Part shown: positions 27,349-37,285 of the stretch, one piece after another
Layout of the letters: each line of letters begins with the position of its first letter
Position numbering within the stretch: the first letter of the stretch is position 1
DNA from: Actinomycetes bacterium
GTDB taxonomy: Bacteria; Actinomycetota; Actinomycetes; Mycobacteriales; Micromonosporaceae
Direction: 5' to 3'
DNA length: 64,000 bases
NCBI GenBank assembly: GCA_023402505.1
Contig: JAEYGD010000143.1
Span: 1-64,000, forward strand
Position numbers and translations under genes: made by a program
Notes under the pieces: model-generated
Told to the model about the DNA's origin: nothing
The model's database searches: none
The model's input: the letters and a program-made list of their open reading frames with translations, nothing else

Positions 27349-29258
27349 GCGGCTGACCCCTTTCCGGCGGTCACCACGTCGGTGCTCGCATCGGTACGCG
27401 CGTCGAGGGCGGTGGCGGCGTCGTCCTGTACGGGGTCCTCGAACGCCGCAGCCTGTACCCGGAACATCCGTGCGTAGCGGCCCTCGCGGGCCATCAGCTG
27501 ATCATGGCTGCCGCACTCGACGATGCGGCCGTCATCCACCACGCAGATGCGGTCGGCCTTGCGCACCGTCGCGAAGCGGTGCGAGATGAGGATCGTCGTC
27601 ACGTCACCGGCAAGTTCCAGGATCTCCGCGTAGATATCGGCTTCGGCGCGCACGTCCAGATTCGCGGTGGGTTCGTCGAGGATCAGGATGCGAGCACCAC
27701 CCGCCACCGCGAACAGGGCGCGGGCGATGGCGACCCGTTGCCACTGACCGCCGGAGAGGTCGCCGCCCTTGCTGTGCAAGCGGTTCAGGACAGTGTCCCA
27801 GCCGTACGGGAGCATCTCGACGATCGGCAGCACGCCGGCCTGCCGGGTAACCCGCTGCAAGGTCTCCTCGTCGTCGGCCAGATGCGGCGCGCCCAGCACG
27901 ATATTGTCGCGCAGGCACAGGTCGTAGTGGATGAAGTCCTGGAAGACCCCGCTGATGCGGCGTTGCCACTCCCGGACGTCCAGGTCACGCAGATCGACGC
28001 CATCGGCTCGGATGGTGCCGCCGGTCGGGTCGTACATCCGGGTAAGCAGTTTGACCAGCGTAGTCTTGCCGGCGCCGTTCGCTCCGACGATGGCGAGCGA
28101 CCCGCCGGCCGGAACCGTCAGATCGAGATCCCGCAACACCGGCTTGCGGGCGTCGTGGTAGCCGAAGTTGACCTTCTCGAAAGTGATCTCCGCGGCGGCC
28201 AGCTCGCCCGGGGACCGGCCGGTACCGGCGCCGGGCAGTTCGCGGGCCGCCCGCTCCAGCTCCAGGACGGCCGGCACCGGCCGCGCGCCGACCTCGGCGT
28301 AGATGTCTTGGGTGGACATCAGACTCAGCCCGGCCATCCCAACCACGATCTGCGCGAACGTCACGAACTGCGGCAACGAGATTTCCTGCCCCAGGTAGGC
28401 GTGCGCGAGAGCGGTCAGCACCAGGATGTCGGCGACCATCGGCGGCACCAGGACGGCGGCGAAGGTGCTCGCGCCCCGGCCCCGTCGGCCCCAGACCTCG
28501 CTCATGGCCCCGTTCCACGCCTCGTTGAAGCGGCCGGTGAGCCAGCCGGACAGCCCGAACACCCGGAGTTCCTTTGCCGCCCCCGGAGTGACCGCCAGTT
28601 CCCGCAGATAGTTTGCCCGGCGCAGAGCGGCGCCCTGGCCGGACTCGGCCTCGGAGACCTGGAACAGACGGCGCCGTGCGAACGTGCGGCTCAGCACACG
28701 TGCGCCGAGCAGCAGGAACGGCGCCCACCAGGAGAACCCGAAGAGGACGACCGCCGCGACCACCGCCGACAGGCTCACCGTGACGATGCCGGAAAGGGCG
28801 GGCACCGCGTAGAGCGGTGCGTAGTCGGTCGGGGCGAGGCTGCGGGCGCGGGCGATGCGATCAAGCATCGCCGGATCCTCCAGATGGCCGATCCCGGCCG
28901 GCTGCAGTGACGCGCGCATGACCCGGTCACCGAGTCCGGCCGTCGCCCGCACACCGAGTGACTCGGAGATCGCTTCCTGCAAGGGCACGATGCTCTGCTG
29001 TGCGAGGAAAAGCACTCCCGCCACGATCAACCACCGGACGCAACGCCCGAAGGCGTCCGAGTCGGTGCCACCGGCCGCGGCGTCCGGCACATTGCCCACC
29101 AGCATGCCGATCGCGACCGCGAGCAGCGCCGGGATGACTGCCACCAAGACGGTCAGCAACCCGAGGACCGCGGTGGCACCGGGGCTGATCCGGGCCACGA
29201 AGCGCAGCAGATCCCAGCGCGCCGACCGCTGCCGTTCGGAAGTCCCGTTCTCAGTCAC
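27345..29258 (-). CDS. ABC exporter, fused membrane and ATPase domains (first of pair)
   Basis: A 637-residue half-exporter from a GTG that overlaps the stop of the stand-alone C gene. Membrane helices span about residues 25-330. The ATPase shows GANGAGKTTLVKLL, LSGGQWQRVAIARAL, ILILDEPTANLD and LISHRFATVR. The C-terminal 45 residues (AAAFEDPVQDDAATALDA) are an acidic extension not seen in its partner. Both halves keep consensus ATP sites, so neither looks degenerate. Confidence 0.93.
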   Translation of the reverse strand: MTENGTSERQRSARWDLLRFVARISPGATAVLGLLTVLVAVIPALLAVAIGMLVGNVPDAAAGGTDSDAFGRCVRWLIVAGVLFLAQQSIVPLQEAISESLGVRATAGLGDRVMRASLQPAGIGHLEDPAMLDRIARARSLAPTDYAPLYAVPALSGIVTVSLSAVVAAVVLFGFSWWAPFLLLGARVLSRTFARRRLFQVSEAESGQGAALRRANYLRELAVTPGAAKELRVFGLSGWLTGRFNEAWNGAMSEVWGRRGRGASTFAAVLVPPMVADILVLTALAHAYLGQEISLPQFVTFAQIVVGMAGLSLMSTQDIYAEVGARPVPAVLELERAARELPGAGTGRSPGELAAAEITFEKVNFGYHDARKPVLRDLDLTVPAGGSLAIVGANGAGKTTLVKLLTRMYDPTGGTIRADGVDLRDLDVREWQRRISGVFQDFIHYDLCLRDNIVLGAPHLADDEETLQRVTRQAGVLPIVEMLPYGWDTVLNRLHSKGGDLSGGQWQRVAIARALFAVAGGARILILDEPTANLDVRAEADIYAEILELAGDVTTILISHRFATVRKADRICVVDDGRIVECGSHDQLMAREGRYARMFRVQAAAFEDPVQDDAATALDARTDASTDVVTAGKGSAA

Positions 29259-30753
29259 GTCGGTCAGAGCTCCTCTTCGGTCGTGTCCGGGTAGCGACCC
29301 CGGGTGGCCTGCCCCCTGGTCCTCTGCTCCACTTCGTGACCAGCTCGCGCTCCCCCGCGTCCATCAGCGCCAGCGAGCCGATCGCCCGGCCCGGCTCGGC
29401 GCAGGCACCATCGAGCAGCGTCCGCAGCCGGCTGGTCCAGCGGTCCACGGTTTCCGCGGTGAACAGGTCGCTCCGGTACTCCCAGGCGCCGCTGAGCGGC
29501 CCGGACGAGCTCTCGACGAGGGCCAGGGTCAGCGGGAACTTCGCGGTGGTCTCCGGGAAGTAGACCGGCTCGGCACCGAGATCGCCGATCGCGCCCACCG
29601 GTTGTGCGGTGCCGGTCATCGAGAACGACACCCGCGGCGCCGGACGGCCGCCGGGCGGATCGACCGGCAGCTCGCGGTGGGCGAGAGCACCGTTCAGGGC
29701 TCGCGCCGTCCGATCGACCAGCGTGTCGAAGGTGACCTCGGCGTCCACCGGAATCCGGACGGGAATCAGGTTGACGAAGTATCCGATCAACGGTTCGACC
29801 ACGTCATGCTGACGGGTGGTCACCGGTACCGCGATCACCACGTCGTCGGCTCGGGTCAGCCGGTGCAGGACCGCCGCGAAGCCACCGAGCAGCACGGTGA
29901 ACAGGCTGCACCGACGCTCGGCGGCGAACGTGCGGAGTTGATCGGTGAGCGGGCCGGGAAGCCGGCACGTTCGGCTGCGGCCCGGTCCTGCGTCGCTGGT
30001 CCGCCCCGCCTGCCCGGGCAGGTCGCCCGTCAGATGGAGGTCGTCCGGAGAGCTGCTCAGATTGTCCCGCCAGTACCGGTTGTGCGCGCCGGCGGCGTGC
30101 TCCGAGCGGGCCTGCTGCCAGATGGCGAAGTCGGCGTATTGCAGCGGGAGCGGGGGCAGGTCGGGGGTGCGGCCGGCGACCGCCGCCGCATAGCAGGCGC
30201 TGAGGTCGTGCCAGAGCACCCCGGCCGACCAGCCGTCGGTGACCAGGTGATGTGCCGTGATCAGCAGAACGTGGTCGGTCCCGCCGAGCCGGCACAGCCA
30301 GGCCCGCGCCAGCGGCGGCTCGGACAGGTCGAACGGCTTGGCGATCTCCTCGGCTCCGGTCTTCTGCAGGGTCGTCCATCTGCGGTCCGGTGGTAAGCCG
30401 CGCAGGTCGGACTCCGACCACGGCAGGTCCACCGAGGAGGTGACGTGTTGGCGCAGCCTGCCGCCATCCTCGGCGAACGAGGTCCGCAGGGTCTCGTGCC
30501 GGGCAACCACGGCGTGCAGAGCCGCCCGGAGCGCGGGCACGTCCAGCTCACCGGCCAAGCGGACCGCGTTGGGCACGTTGTACAGCTCCGGCCGGCCGGA
30601 GATCCCCTGGTGCAGATAGAGCTCGAGCTGCACGGGCGCGGCCGGCGCGGAACCGTCCGGGTCCCGCGGCAGACCAGCGGGCGGTGTGTTCTGTTCGGCG
30701 AGCAGCTTGCGGACCAGCCGGGCCCGGGCCGACGTGGCGGTATCAACAACCAT
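29251..30753 (-). CDS. Stand-alone NRPS condensation domain
   Basis: A 500-residue protein whose ATG lies 11 bases inside the upstream NRPS gene. It is one condensation domain: HHLVTDGWS gives His168, His169 and Asp173-Gly174, and FGGFAAVLHRLT, GYFVNLIPVR and SFSMTG follow in order. The sequence ends soon after the C domain, where an A domain would normally begin (LALMDAGERELV, then a basic tail). It probably supplies condensation for the C-less A-T protein encoded downstream. The intact catalytic motif argues against a remnant. Confidence 0.9.
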   Translation of the reverse strand: MVVDTATSARARLVRKLLAEQNTPPAGLPRDPDGSAPAAPVQLELYLHQGISGRPELYNVPNAVRLAGELDVPALRAALHAVVARHETLRTSFAEDGGRLRQHVTSSVDLPWSESDLRGLPPDRRWTTLQKTGAEEIAKPFDLSEPPLARAWLCRLGGTDHVLLITAHHLVTDGWSAGVLWHDLSACYAAAVAGRTPDLPPLPLQYADFAIWQQARSEHAAGAHNRYWRDNLSSSPDDLHLTGDLPGQAGRTSDAGPGRSRTCRLPGPLTDQLRTFAAERRCSLFTVLLGGFAAVLHRLTRADDVVIAVPVTTRQHDVVEPLIGYFVNLIPVRIPVDAEVTFDTLVDRTARALNGALAHRELPVDPPGGRPAPRVSFSMTGTAQPVGAIGDLGAEPVYFPETTAKFPLTLALVESSSGPLSGAWEYRSDLFTAETVDRWTSRLRTLLDGACAEPGRAIGSLALMDAGERELVTKWSRGPGGRPPGVATRTRPKRSSDRRD

Positions 30754-33700
30754 CGAACGTCTCCAACCTCTGTTCGGCCTCGGCCTCACTGAGGTCGCCG
30801 ACGCTGGCCAGCAGGTCGGCGAACGTAGGCGGGGCCGGGGTACGGGCGGCGTCATCCACCATCGCCGCGATCGCCGCGATGGTCGGATCCGCGTAGAGAT
30901 CCGCGGACGGGATCTGGACGCCGAAAACCGAACGCACACGCGCCAGCACCCGCATCAGCTGCAGGCTGGTGGCGCCCTGCGCGAACAGGTTGTCCTGGGC
31001 GCCGATCCGGTCGGCCCCCAGGATCGGGGCGACCACCTCGCGGGCGATGCGCTCCTCGGTGCCCGGCCGGGGCGGCCGAGCGGACGGCGCGGCACCGGGC
31101 GCGGACGACTCCGGGGGCAGCACCGGCAGGGCGTCGCGATCCACCTTGCCGCTGGCGGTCAGCGGGATCCGCGGAATCCAGCCCAGCCGGGTGGGGATCA
31201 TGTGGGCGGGCAGGGCTGCCGCCGCGAACCGGCGCACGTCGGCGATCGCCGTTTCGGAGCGGCCGCAGAGGAAGCCGGCCAGATAGCGGTTCGCCCCCTC
31301 GGACTGGAGCTCCACCACCGCCTGGTTCACCGCCGGATGCCGGGTCAGCACCTCGGCGACCTCGTCGACCTCGATCCGCAGTCCGTGCAACTGCACCTGG
31401 CGATCGCTACGGCCGAGAAACTCCAGCTCGCCCGACCGTAGCCAACGGGCCACGTCGCCGGTGCGGTACAGCCGCCCACCCGGGTCCTCGGAGATCGGAT
31501 CGGGCAGGAACGCGGCGGCGGTCAGCCCCGGCCGGGCGTGGTAGCCCCGCGCCATGCCGATGCCCGCGACGTAGAGGTCACCGGCCACCCCGATCGGAAC
31601 CGGCCGCATCGCCGAATCCAGCACGTACGCCCGGTGGTTGTCCATCGCCCGGCCGATGGGCGGTGAGCGGTCGTAGCTCCCGACGCAGCGTTTGGCGATC
31701 ACCGTCACGGTCGTCTCGGTCGGGCCGTACCCGTTGTAGAACTCGCATCCGGTGGCGGCCCAGCGGGTGGTCAGATCACCGGAGAAGGCCTCACCGCCGA
31801 CAAAGGCGATCCGCAGCCGAGTGAAGCGCGACGGGTCGAGCAGAGTCATCACCGCCGGCGGCAGGTCGATCACCGTGACCGCCGAGCCGGCGATCCGGTC
31901 GGCCAACCGCACCGGGTCGTGGCGTTCGTCCTCGGTGCACAGCACCAGCGTTGCTCCGGAAAGCAGCGCGCCGAAGATCTCGAAGACCGAGACATCGAAG
32001 GTCAGCGGCGCGAACTGCAGGACCCGGTCACCGTCGCCGAGCCGGAACATCGTCCGCACCGTGGCGGCGAAGTTGACCACGCTGCGGTGCTGGACGGCCA
32101 CGCCTTTCGGGCCGCCGGAGCTGCCGGAGGTATAGAGCACGTAGGCCAGGTTGTCGGGAGCCGGCGGATCCTCGGCAGCTCCGGCAGACGCGGCAGGTGT
32201 TCCGGCCGAGGCGCTACGCACGACCCACTCACCGTCCGGCACCCGGTCCCGGAGCGTGTCTGCGGCGATCACCGCACGTACACCCGCGGAGGCAAGCTGA
32301 GCGGCGATGCGGCCGGCCGGGAATCCGGCGTCCACCGGGACGTAGCATCCGCCGGACTTCAGCACGCCCAGCAGCGCGACCACCGACTCGGGTGAGCGGT
32401 CGAGCAGGACGCCGACCGGGTCCTCGACACGGACGCCGGCGGACCGCAGCCCAGCCGCCACCGTGTCCGATCGCGACCGGAGTTCGGCATAGGTCAGTTC
32501 CGTACCGTCAGCCGCGAGTACCGCGACCCGGTCGCCGTGCGCCTCGGCCAGTTCGTCGAAGCTCGCTCCGATCGTGCGGTCCGGACGGGGAACCGGCGCC
32601 GGGTTCCAATCCTGGGTCACCCGGCGCAGTTCCTCGTCCGGCAGCATGGCCAGCTCGGTCAGTGGCCGGTCCGGCTCGTCGAGCGCGGAGTGCAGCAGGA
32701 CCTCCACATGCGACAGCAGGCTGCGGATCGTCTCCCGGTCGAACAGGGCGGTGTTGAATTCGGCGTTCAGGTAGTCGCGGCCTTGTTGATCGCGGCCCAC
32801 CTCGAAAGCGATCTCGAACCGGGCACCGGTGTTCGGAGTCGAGCGCGAGTCGATCCGCAACCCGCCGTCGTCCACCTCTGCCGGGGCGTCCTGAACGGTC
32901 TGCATGGTGAATGTCGCCTGCACCAAGGGGAGGCGGTTCGGCAGCCGTGCCGCTGCTACCGCGTCGATGATGCGCTCCAACGGCATCTCCTGATGCTCGA
33001 GCGCGTCCATGACAACCCCGCGGTCGGTGGCGACGAGCTGCCGGAAGGTCTGCTCCGCGGTCAGGTCTGCCTTCAGCGGGACCACGTTGACCAGGCATCC
33101 GATCACATCACGCAGCCCGGGACGCTGCCGGTTGCTCAGCGCCGAGCCGATGACCGGGTCACGCTGCCCGGTAGTACGGAACAGCACCGTCTGCACGGCT
33201 GCCAGCAACGGCACGAATGCGGTGGTGCCGACCGACCGGGCGAAGGCGCCCACCCGGTCCATCAGGCCGGCCGCGAAGTAGCGGTGCTCGGTGGCACCGT
33301 CGAAAGTCAGCCCGGCAGGGTAGGGACAGTCCACCGGCAGCAGCAGCGGGCGGCTGCCCGCGAGTGTCCGTCGCCAGTGGTCGGCCGCCCTGCGTCCGGC
33401 TTCGCTGCCGATCCATTCGTGCTGCCAGCGGGCGTAGTCGTGGTAGCGGAGAGTCGGTCCGGAGTCGGCCGGCTCGCCGTGCAGTTCCGCGCGGTACGCC
33501 GCCCGCAGGTCGCGAACGAGCACCGCGTTCGACCATCCGTCGAAGATCAGGTGGTGCAGGACCAGGAGCAGTTCGTGATCCTGCGGCCCCGCGCGCAGCA
33601 GTCGGGCCCGAAGCAGGGGTGCGCGGCTCAGGTCCAGCGGCCGCGCCGAGCCGGCGGCGGCGATGCGGTCCCGCTCCCGGGTCCGGTCCGGCTCGGCGAG

Positions 33701-34084
33701 CGCGGACAGATCGTCCACCGGCAGGTCCAGCGCAACCTCGGGGTGGATCCGCTGTGCGGGACCGTCGGGGCCGTCCACGATCTGGGTCCGCAGACCCGGA
33801 TGCCGGGCCAGGATCCGGTGCAGTGCCCGGTGCAGCACCGCTACGTCGAGCGGACCGCGCAGCGTCAGCCGCAGCGGAACGAGATATGCCGTACGCCCGG
33901 GGTAGGCGGTTTCGAACACCCAGAGCTGCTCCTGCTGCAGGCTCAGGGGCAATCGGCCGTCCGGCGGATCGCTGAGCCGGCGCAACTGCGGTTCCGGTGC
34001 GGGCGCCGACGCACCGAGCGCCTGGAGGAAGGCTTGCCGGCGGTCCGCCGGTAGGGCATTGAGACGGCTGGCCAGGTCGGTCAT
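30743..34084 (-). CDS. NRPS module C-A-T (unusual code, second of an identical pair)
   Basis: A 1113-residue synthetase. The C domain has HHLIFDGWS, the A domain LYTSGSSGGPKGVAV, FDVSVFEIF and NGYGPTETT, and the T domain GATSL with Ser1040, followed by a tail LLASVGDLSEAEAEQRL. Specificity residues aligned to GrsA read D-V-F-D-F-G-G-V-T, identical to the upstream module. An acidic residue at the 278-equivalent position could contact a basic group on the side chain. I know no assigned substrate for this code. Its start overlaps the preceding NRPS stop by four bases. Confidence 0.93.
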   Translation of the reverse strand: MTDLASRLNALPADRRQAFLQALGASAPAPEPQLRRLSDPPDGRLPLSLQQEQLWVFETAYPGRTAYLVPLRLTLRGPLDVAVLHRALHRILARHPGLRTQIVDGPDGPAQRIHPEVALDLPVDDLSALAEPDRTRERDRIAAAGSARPLDLSRAPLLRARLLRAGPQDHELLLVLHHLIFDGWSNAVLVRDLRAAYRAELHGEPADSGPTLRYHDYARWQHEWIGSEAGRRAADHWRRTLAGSRPLLLPVDCPYPAGLTFDGATEHRYFAAGLMDRVGAFARSVGTTAFVPLLAAVQTVLFRTTGQRDPVIGSALSNRQRPGLRDVIGCLVNVVPLKADLTAEQTFRQLVATDRGVVMDALEHQEMPLERIIDAVAAARLPNRLPLVQATFTMQTVQDAPAEVDDGGLRIDSRSTPNTGARFEIAFEVGRDQQGRDYLNAEFNTALFDRETIRSLLSHVEVLLHSALDEPDRPLTELAMLPDEELRRVTQDWNPAPVPRPDRTIGASFDELAEAHGDRVAVLAADGTELTYAELRSRSDTVAAGLRSAGVRVEDPVGVLLDRSPESVVALLGVLKSGGCYVPVDAGFPAGRIAAQLASAGVRAVIAADTLRDRVPDGEWVVRSASAGTPAASAGAAEDPPAPDNLAYVLYTSGSSGGPKGVAVQHRSVVNFAATVRTMFRLGDGDRVLQFAPLTFDVSVFEIFGALLSGATLVLCTEDERHDPVRLADRIAGSAVTVIDLPPAVMTLLDPSRFTRLRIAFVGGEAFSGDLTTRWAATGCEFYNGYGPTETTVTVIAKRCVGSYDRSPPIGRAMDNHRAYVLDSAMRPVPIGVAGDLYVAGIGMARGYHARPGLTAAAFLPDPISEDPGGRLYRTGDVARWLRSGELEFLGRSDRQVQLHGLRIEVDEVAEVLTRHPAVNQAVVELQSEGANRYLAGFLCGRSETAIADVRRFAAAALPAHMIPTRLGWIPRIPLTASGKVDRDALPVLPPESSAPGAAPSARPPRPGTEERIAREVVAPILGADRIGAQDNLFAQGATSLQLMRVLARVRSVFGVQIPSADLYADPTIAAIAAMVDDAARTPAPPTFADLLASVGDLSEAEAEQRLETFDGC

Positions 34085-37000
34085 GACAGGGTTCCCCTCC
34101 CCACCGGTGCGCCGACCGGATCGTCGCTGCGGCAGAGGTCGGCCAGGATCGCGGCCATCGCCTCGAGACCGTCGCGGCGGGCCGGGTCCTGGCGCAGCAG
34201 CGCCGCCGCGGCGGCGATCGTGGGTTTCTCGAAGAGCGCCCGCATCTGGATCGGGATGCCGAACATCTCCCGCACCTTCGCGAGCAATTGGGTCGCCAGC
34301 AGTGAATTGCCGCCGACTGCGAAGAAGTCGTCCTCGACGCCGAGGGTGTCGACCTCGAGCACCTCCGACCAGAGTTCCCGCAGCACCAGCTCCAGGTCGT
34401 CGCGCGGGGCGATTGGCACCCGGCCGGCCAGCGGGCGCTCGGTGCCCGGGTCGGGCAGCGCATCGCGGTCGACCTTGCCGTTGCCGGTGACGGGCAACCG
34501 GTCCAGCTCCACGAACCGTTCCGGAACCATGTGCCGGGGCAGCCGGTCGGCCGCGTACTCACGCACCTCGGTGACGTCCATCCCAGAGCCGGCAAGGTAG
34601 GCGACCAGTCGATGGCCGCCGCCCGGGCCGGGCCGCACCACGACGATCGACTGGTGCACCGCAGGATGTGCGTCCAGCACGGCGCAGATCTCCCCCGGTT
34701 CGATCCGCAGACCGCGGATCTTGACCTGGTCGTCGATCCGCCCCAGGAAGCCGATCTCGCCATCGCGGCGGCGTACCGCCAGGTCACCGGTGCGGTACAT
34801 ACGCTCGCCGGGACGGATCGCGTAGGGATCGGGGACGAAGCGCTCGGCGGTGAGACCCGGACGTCCCAGATAGCCGCGGGCCACTCCGGCACCGCTGATG
34901 CACAGTTCGCCGGGCACCCCCGTGGAGGCAGCGTGCAGGCTGGGATCCAGCACGTATGCGCGGTGGTTGGGCATCGGATTGCCGATCGAGGGACGGCGCT
35001 CGTGATACCCCTCGCAGTGCTTCACGGTCACAGTCACAGTCGCCTCGGTCGGCCCGTAGCCGTTGACGAACATGCGCCCGGGCAGCGCCCACCGGTTGAC
35101 CAGATCCGCACTGAACTCCTCGCCGCCCACGAACACCGCCCGCAGATCCGGGAAGGAGGTGGCGCTCAGCAACGCCATCACGGCGGGCGGCATGTCCATG
35201 ACCGACACCCGCTCCCGGCGCATCACCTCGGCGAGGTCGTCGACGGACAGCGCGGTCTCCCGCTCGATCAGCACCACGCACGCTCCGCAGTGCAGGGCAC
35301 CGAAGATCTCGAACACCGACACGTCGAAGCTGAGGGACGCGTACTGCAGGACGCGGTCGCGGTCGTCGAGGGCGAACAGCTCCCGGACGGATGCGGTGAA
35401 GTTGGTGATGGAACGGTGCTCCACCAGTACGCCCTTGGGCCGTCCCGTGGACCCGGAGGTGTAGAGGACATAGGCGGCGTTGCGGGGACTCACCGCCACC
35501 GGAGGCCGCACGTCGTCAGCCGGACCTAGGCGGTCCTTATCGGCGTCGACGCGCACCACCGGCCGGTCACCGGCCGGGACACGACCGGCGCCGATGGCGT
35601 CCGCGACCATCGCTCGTGCGTCGCTGTCCGCCAGCAGACCGGCCAGCCGGCCAGGAGGGTTTGTCACGTCGAGCGGCACGTATGCGGCTCCGGCCTTGAG
35701 CACCCCGAGCACGGCGGCGATCATCTCGGTCGAGCGTTCGACGGCCACCGCCACCCGGTCCTCGACGCCGATGCCGGCCTCGCGCAGGCGTCGGGCGATC
35801 CGGTTCGCGCGGCGGTCCAGCTCGCGATAGGTGGTGGTGCTGCCGTTGTGACGTACGGCCACCGCGTCCGGCGCCGCGTCGACGCGCGCCTCGAACAGCC
35901 GATGCGCGAGTTCGACGGGATGGTGGGCAGCGGTGTTGTTGACCTCGGTCACGATCCGTTCGCGCTCGGCGTCACCGAGCAGATCGTGGTCGCGGTGGTC
36001 GGTGTCCGGGTCCGCGGCCATCCGGGCGAGGGTGGCGAGGTACCGCGCCTGGATGTCGTCGATCTGGGCGGCGTCGAATTCGTCGGAGTCGTGGGCGATC
36101 AGCATCCGGATCTCGTCCGGTCGACCGCCCAGGGCGACACCGCCGAGCCCGAACGTAACCGCGAACGGGATGCTGGTCTGCTGGAAGTGCTGCCACCCGT
36201 CGATGACGAATTCCGGGTCGTCGGCGAGGTGGTCCAGTGCGTGGAAATTGACGAAGTTGAAGCTGGTCTCGAAAAGTTCGGCTCCGCCGCAGGCCCGCTG
36301 AAGATCGAGCAGGGGGTAGTGCCGGTGCGCCAGCAGCTCGCTCTCGATGGCGTACACCCGGTTGACCAGGTCCCGCCACGACCCACCGTCGAGGCGGCAG
36401 CGCAGGGGCAGGGTGTTGAGGAACAGGCCGAGCGCGCGGTGGGCGTCGGGCGTCTCCGGGCGTCCGTTGCTGACCAGGCCGGTGCTCACGTCCGTGGTCG
36501 CGCCCAGCCTGCTCAGCACGACCAGGTGGGCGGCGAGCAGCACCGACTTCACCGGTACCCCCTGGGCGGCGGCCAGGGTTCGCAGGCCGGAGCTGAGCCC
36601 GGCGGGCAACGGCGCCTCCCGGGACGGCACCCGCTCACGGCTCCGGCGGGCGCGCCCGTCCAGACGCGGCAGCCGGGTCACCGTGGCCCCGGCCATGGTC
36701 TGCCGCCACCACTGCGCTTCGGCGTCGGAGGCGAGCACCTTCTGCTCGACCGCGACCAGATCGGCCGGCCCGGTGACCGGGGCCGGTGGAGCGGCCGCCG
36801 CCGGCTCGGTGAGCAGACGCCGGTAGTGGTCGAGCAACTCGGCGAGAAGCGCGTTGACGCTCCAACCGTCCAGCACCGCGTGATGGGAACTGATCGACAG
36901 GCGGAACTCACGCTCACCGAGCACGTGCACCGCGAACCGGATCAGCGGGGGCTTCGACCAGTCGAAGCCGCGGTTCGCCTCGGCGGTCATCCAAGCGTCG

Positions 37001-37284
37001 TAGTCCGCCGGTGCGCCGTGATGGATCTCGAGCGGCAGGTCCACCCGGCGGTGGACGAGCTGCACCGCCTCGCCGTACCCGGTCAGATCGAACGAGGTGC
37101 GCAGGACCGGATGCCGGTCGAGCAGCCCGGCCAGTGCCGTGGCGAACAACTCGGTGTGGAAGCGGACGTGCACCCGAAGGCTGTCCACGTTCTGGTAGAG
37201 CGCGTCGCCCGCTGCCATTTCACTGTGGAAGACCATCCCGCCCTGCATCCGGGTGAGCGGGTAGGCGTCGACGATGTCGGCCAT
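34081..37284 (-). CDS. NRPS module C-A-T (unusual code, first of an identical pair)
   Basis: A 1067-residue synthetase starting MADIVDAYPLTRMQGGM; the ATG follows the large NRPS stop by one base and has GGGAGGGAC upstream. The C domain carries SHHAVLDGWS, and its N-terminus YPLTRMQGGMVFHSEM is typical of C domains at the start of a protein. The A domain shows [24 protein letters not shown] and NGYGPTEAT; the T domain has VGGNSLLATQL, Ser994. The specificity code D-V-F-D-F-G-G-V-T matches the next module exactly, so two consecutive identical residues are expected. Confidence 0.93.
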   Translation of the reverse strand: MADIVDAYPLTRMQGGMVFHSEMAAGDALYQNVDSLRVHVRFHTELFATALAGLLDRHPVLRTSFDLTGYGEAVQLVHRRVDLPLEIHHGAPADYDAWMTAEANRGFDWSKPPLIRFAVHVLGEREFRLSISSHHAVLDGWSVNALLAELLDHYRRLLTEPAAAAPPAPVTGPADLVAVEQKVLASDAEAQWWRQTMAGATVTRLPRLDGRARRSRERVPSREAPLPAGLSSGLRTLAAAQGVPVKSVLLAAHLVVLSRLGATTDVSTGLVSNGRPETPDAHRALGLFLNTLPLRCRLDGGSWRDLVNRVYAIESELLAHRHYPLLDLQRACGGAELFETSFNFVNFHALDHLADDPEFVIDGWQHFQQTSIPFAVTFGLGGVALGGRPDEIRMLIAHDSDEFDAAQIDDIQARYLATLARMAADPDTDHRDHDLLGDAERERIVTEVNNTAAHHPVELAHRLFEARVDAAPDAVAVRHNGSTTTYRELDRRANRIARRLREAGIGVEDRVAVAVERSTEMIAAVLGVLKAGAAYVPLDVTNPPGRLAGLLADSDARAMVADAIGAGRVPAGDRPVVRVDADKDRLGPADDVRPPVAVSPRNAAYVLYTSGSTGRPKGVLVEHRSITNFTASVRELFALDDRDRVLQYASLSFDVSVFEIFGALHCGACVVLIERETALSVDDLAEVMRRERVSVMDMPPAVMALLSATSFPDLRAVFVGGEEFSADLVNRWALPGRMFVNGYGPTEATVTVTVKHCEGYHERRPSIGNPMPNHRAYVLDPSLHAASTGVPGELCISGAGVARGYLGRPGLTAERFVPDPYAIRPGERMYRTGDLAVRRRDGEIGFLGRIDDQVKIRGLRIEPGEICAVLDAHPAVHQSIVVVRPGPGGGHRLVAYLAGSGMDVTEVREYAADRLPRHMVPERFVELDRLPVTGNGKVDRDALPDPGTERPLAGRVPIAPRDDLELVLRELWSEVLEVDTLGVEDDFFAVGGNSLLATQLLAKVREMFGIPIQMRALFEKPTIAAAAALLRQDPARRDGLEAMAAILADLCRSDDPVGAPVGRGTLS

Positions 37285-37285
37285 G

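Noticed and set aside
32537..34054. A 505-codon open frame on the plus strand, and similar long frames opposite the other NRPS genes
   Set aside because: They lie antisense to well-supported NRPS domains; in GC-rich codon-biased DNA the opposite strand stays open by chance. Their translations are rich in R, G, Q and H with no domain.
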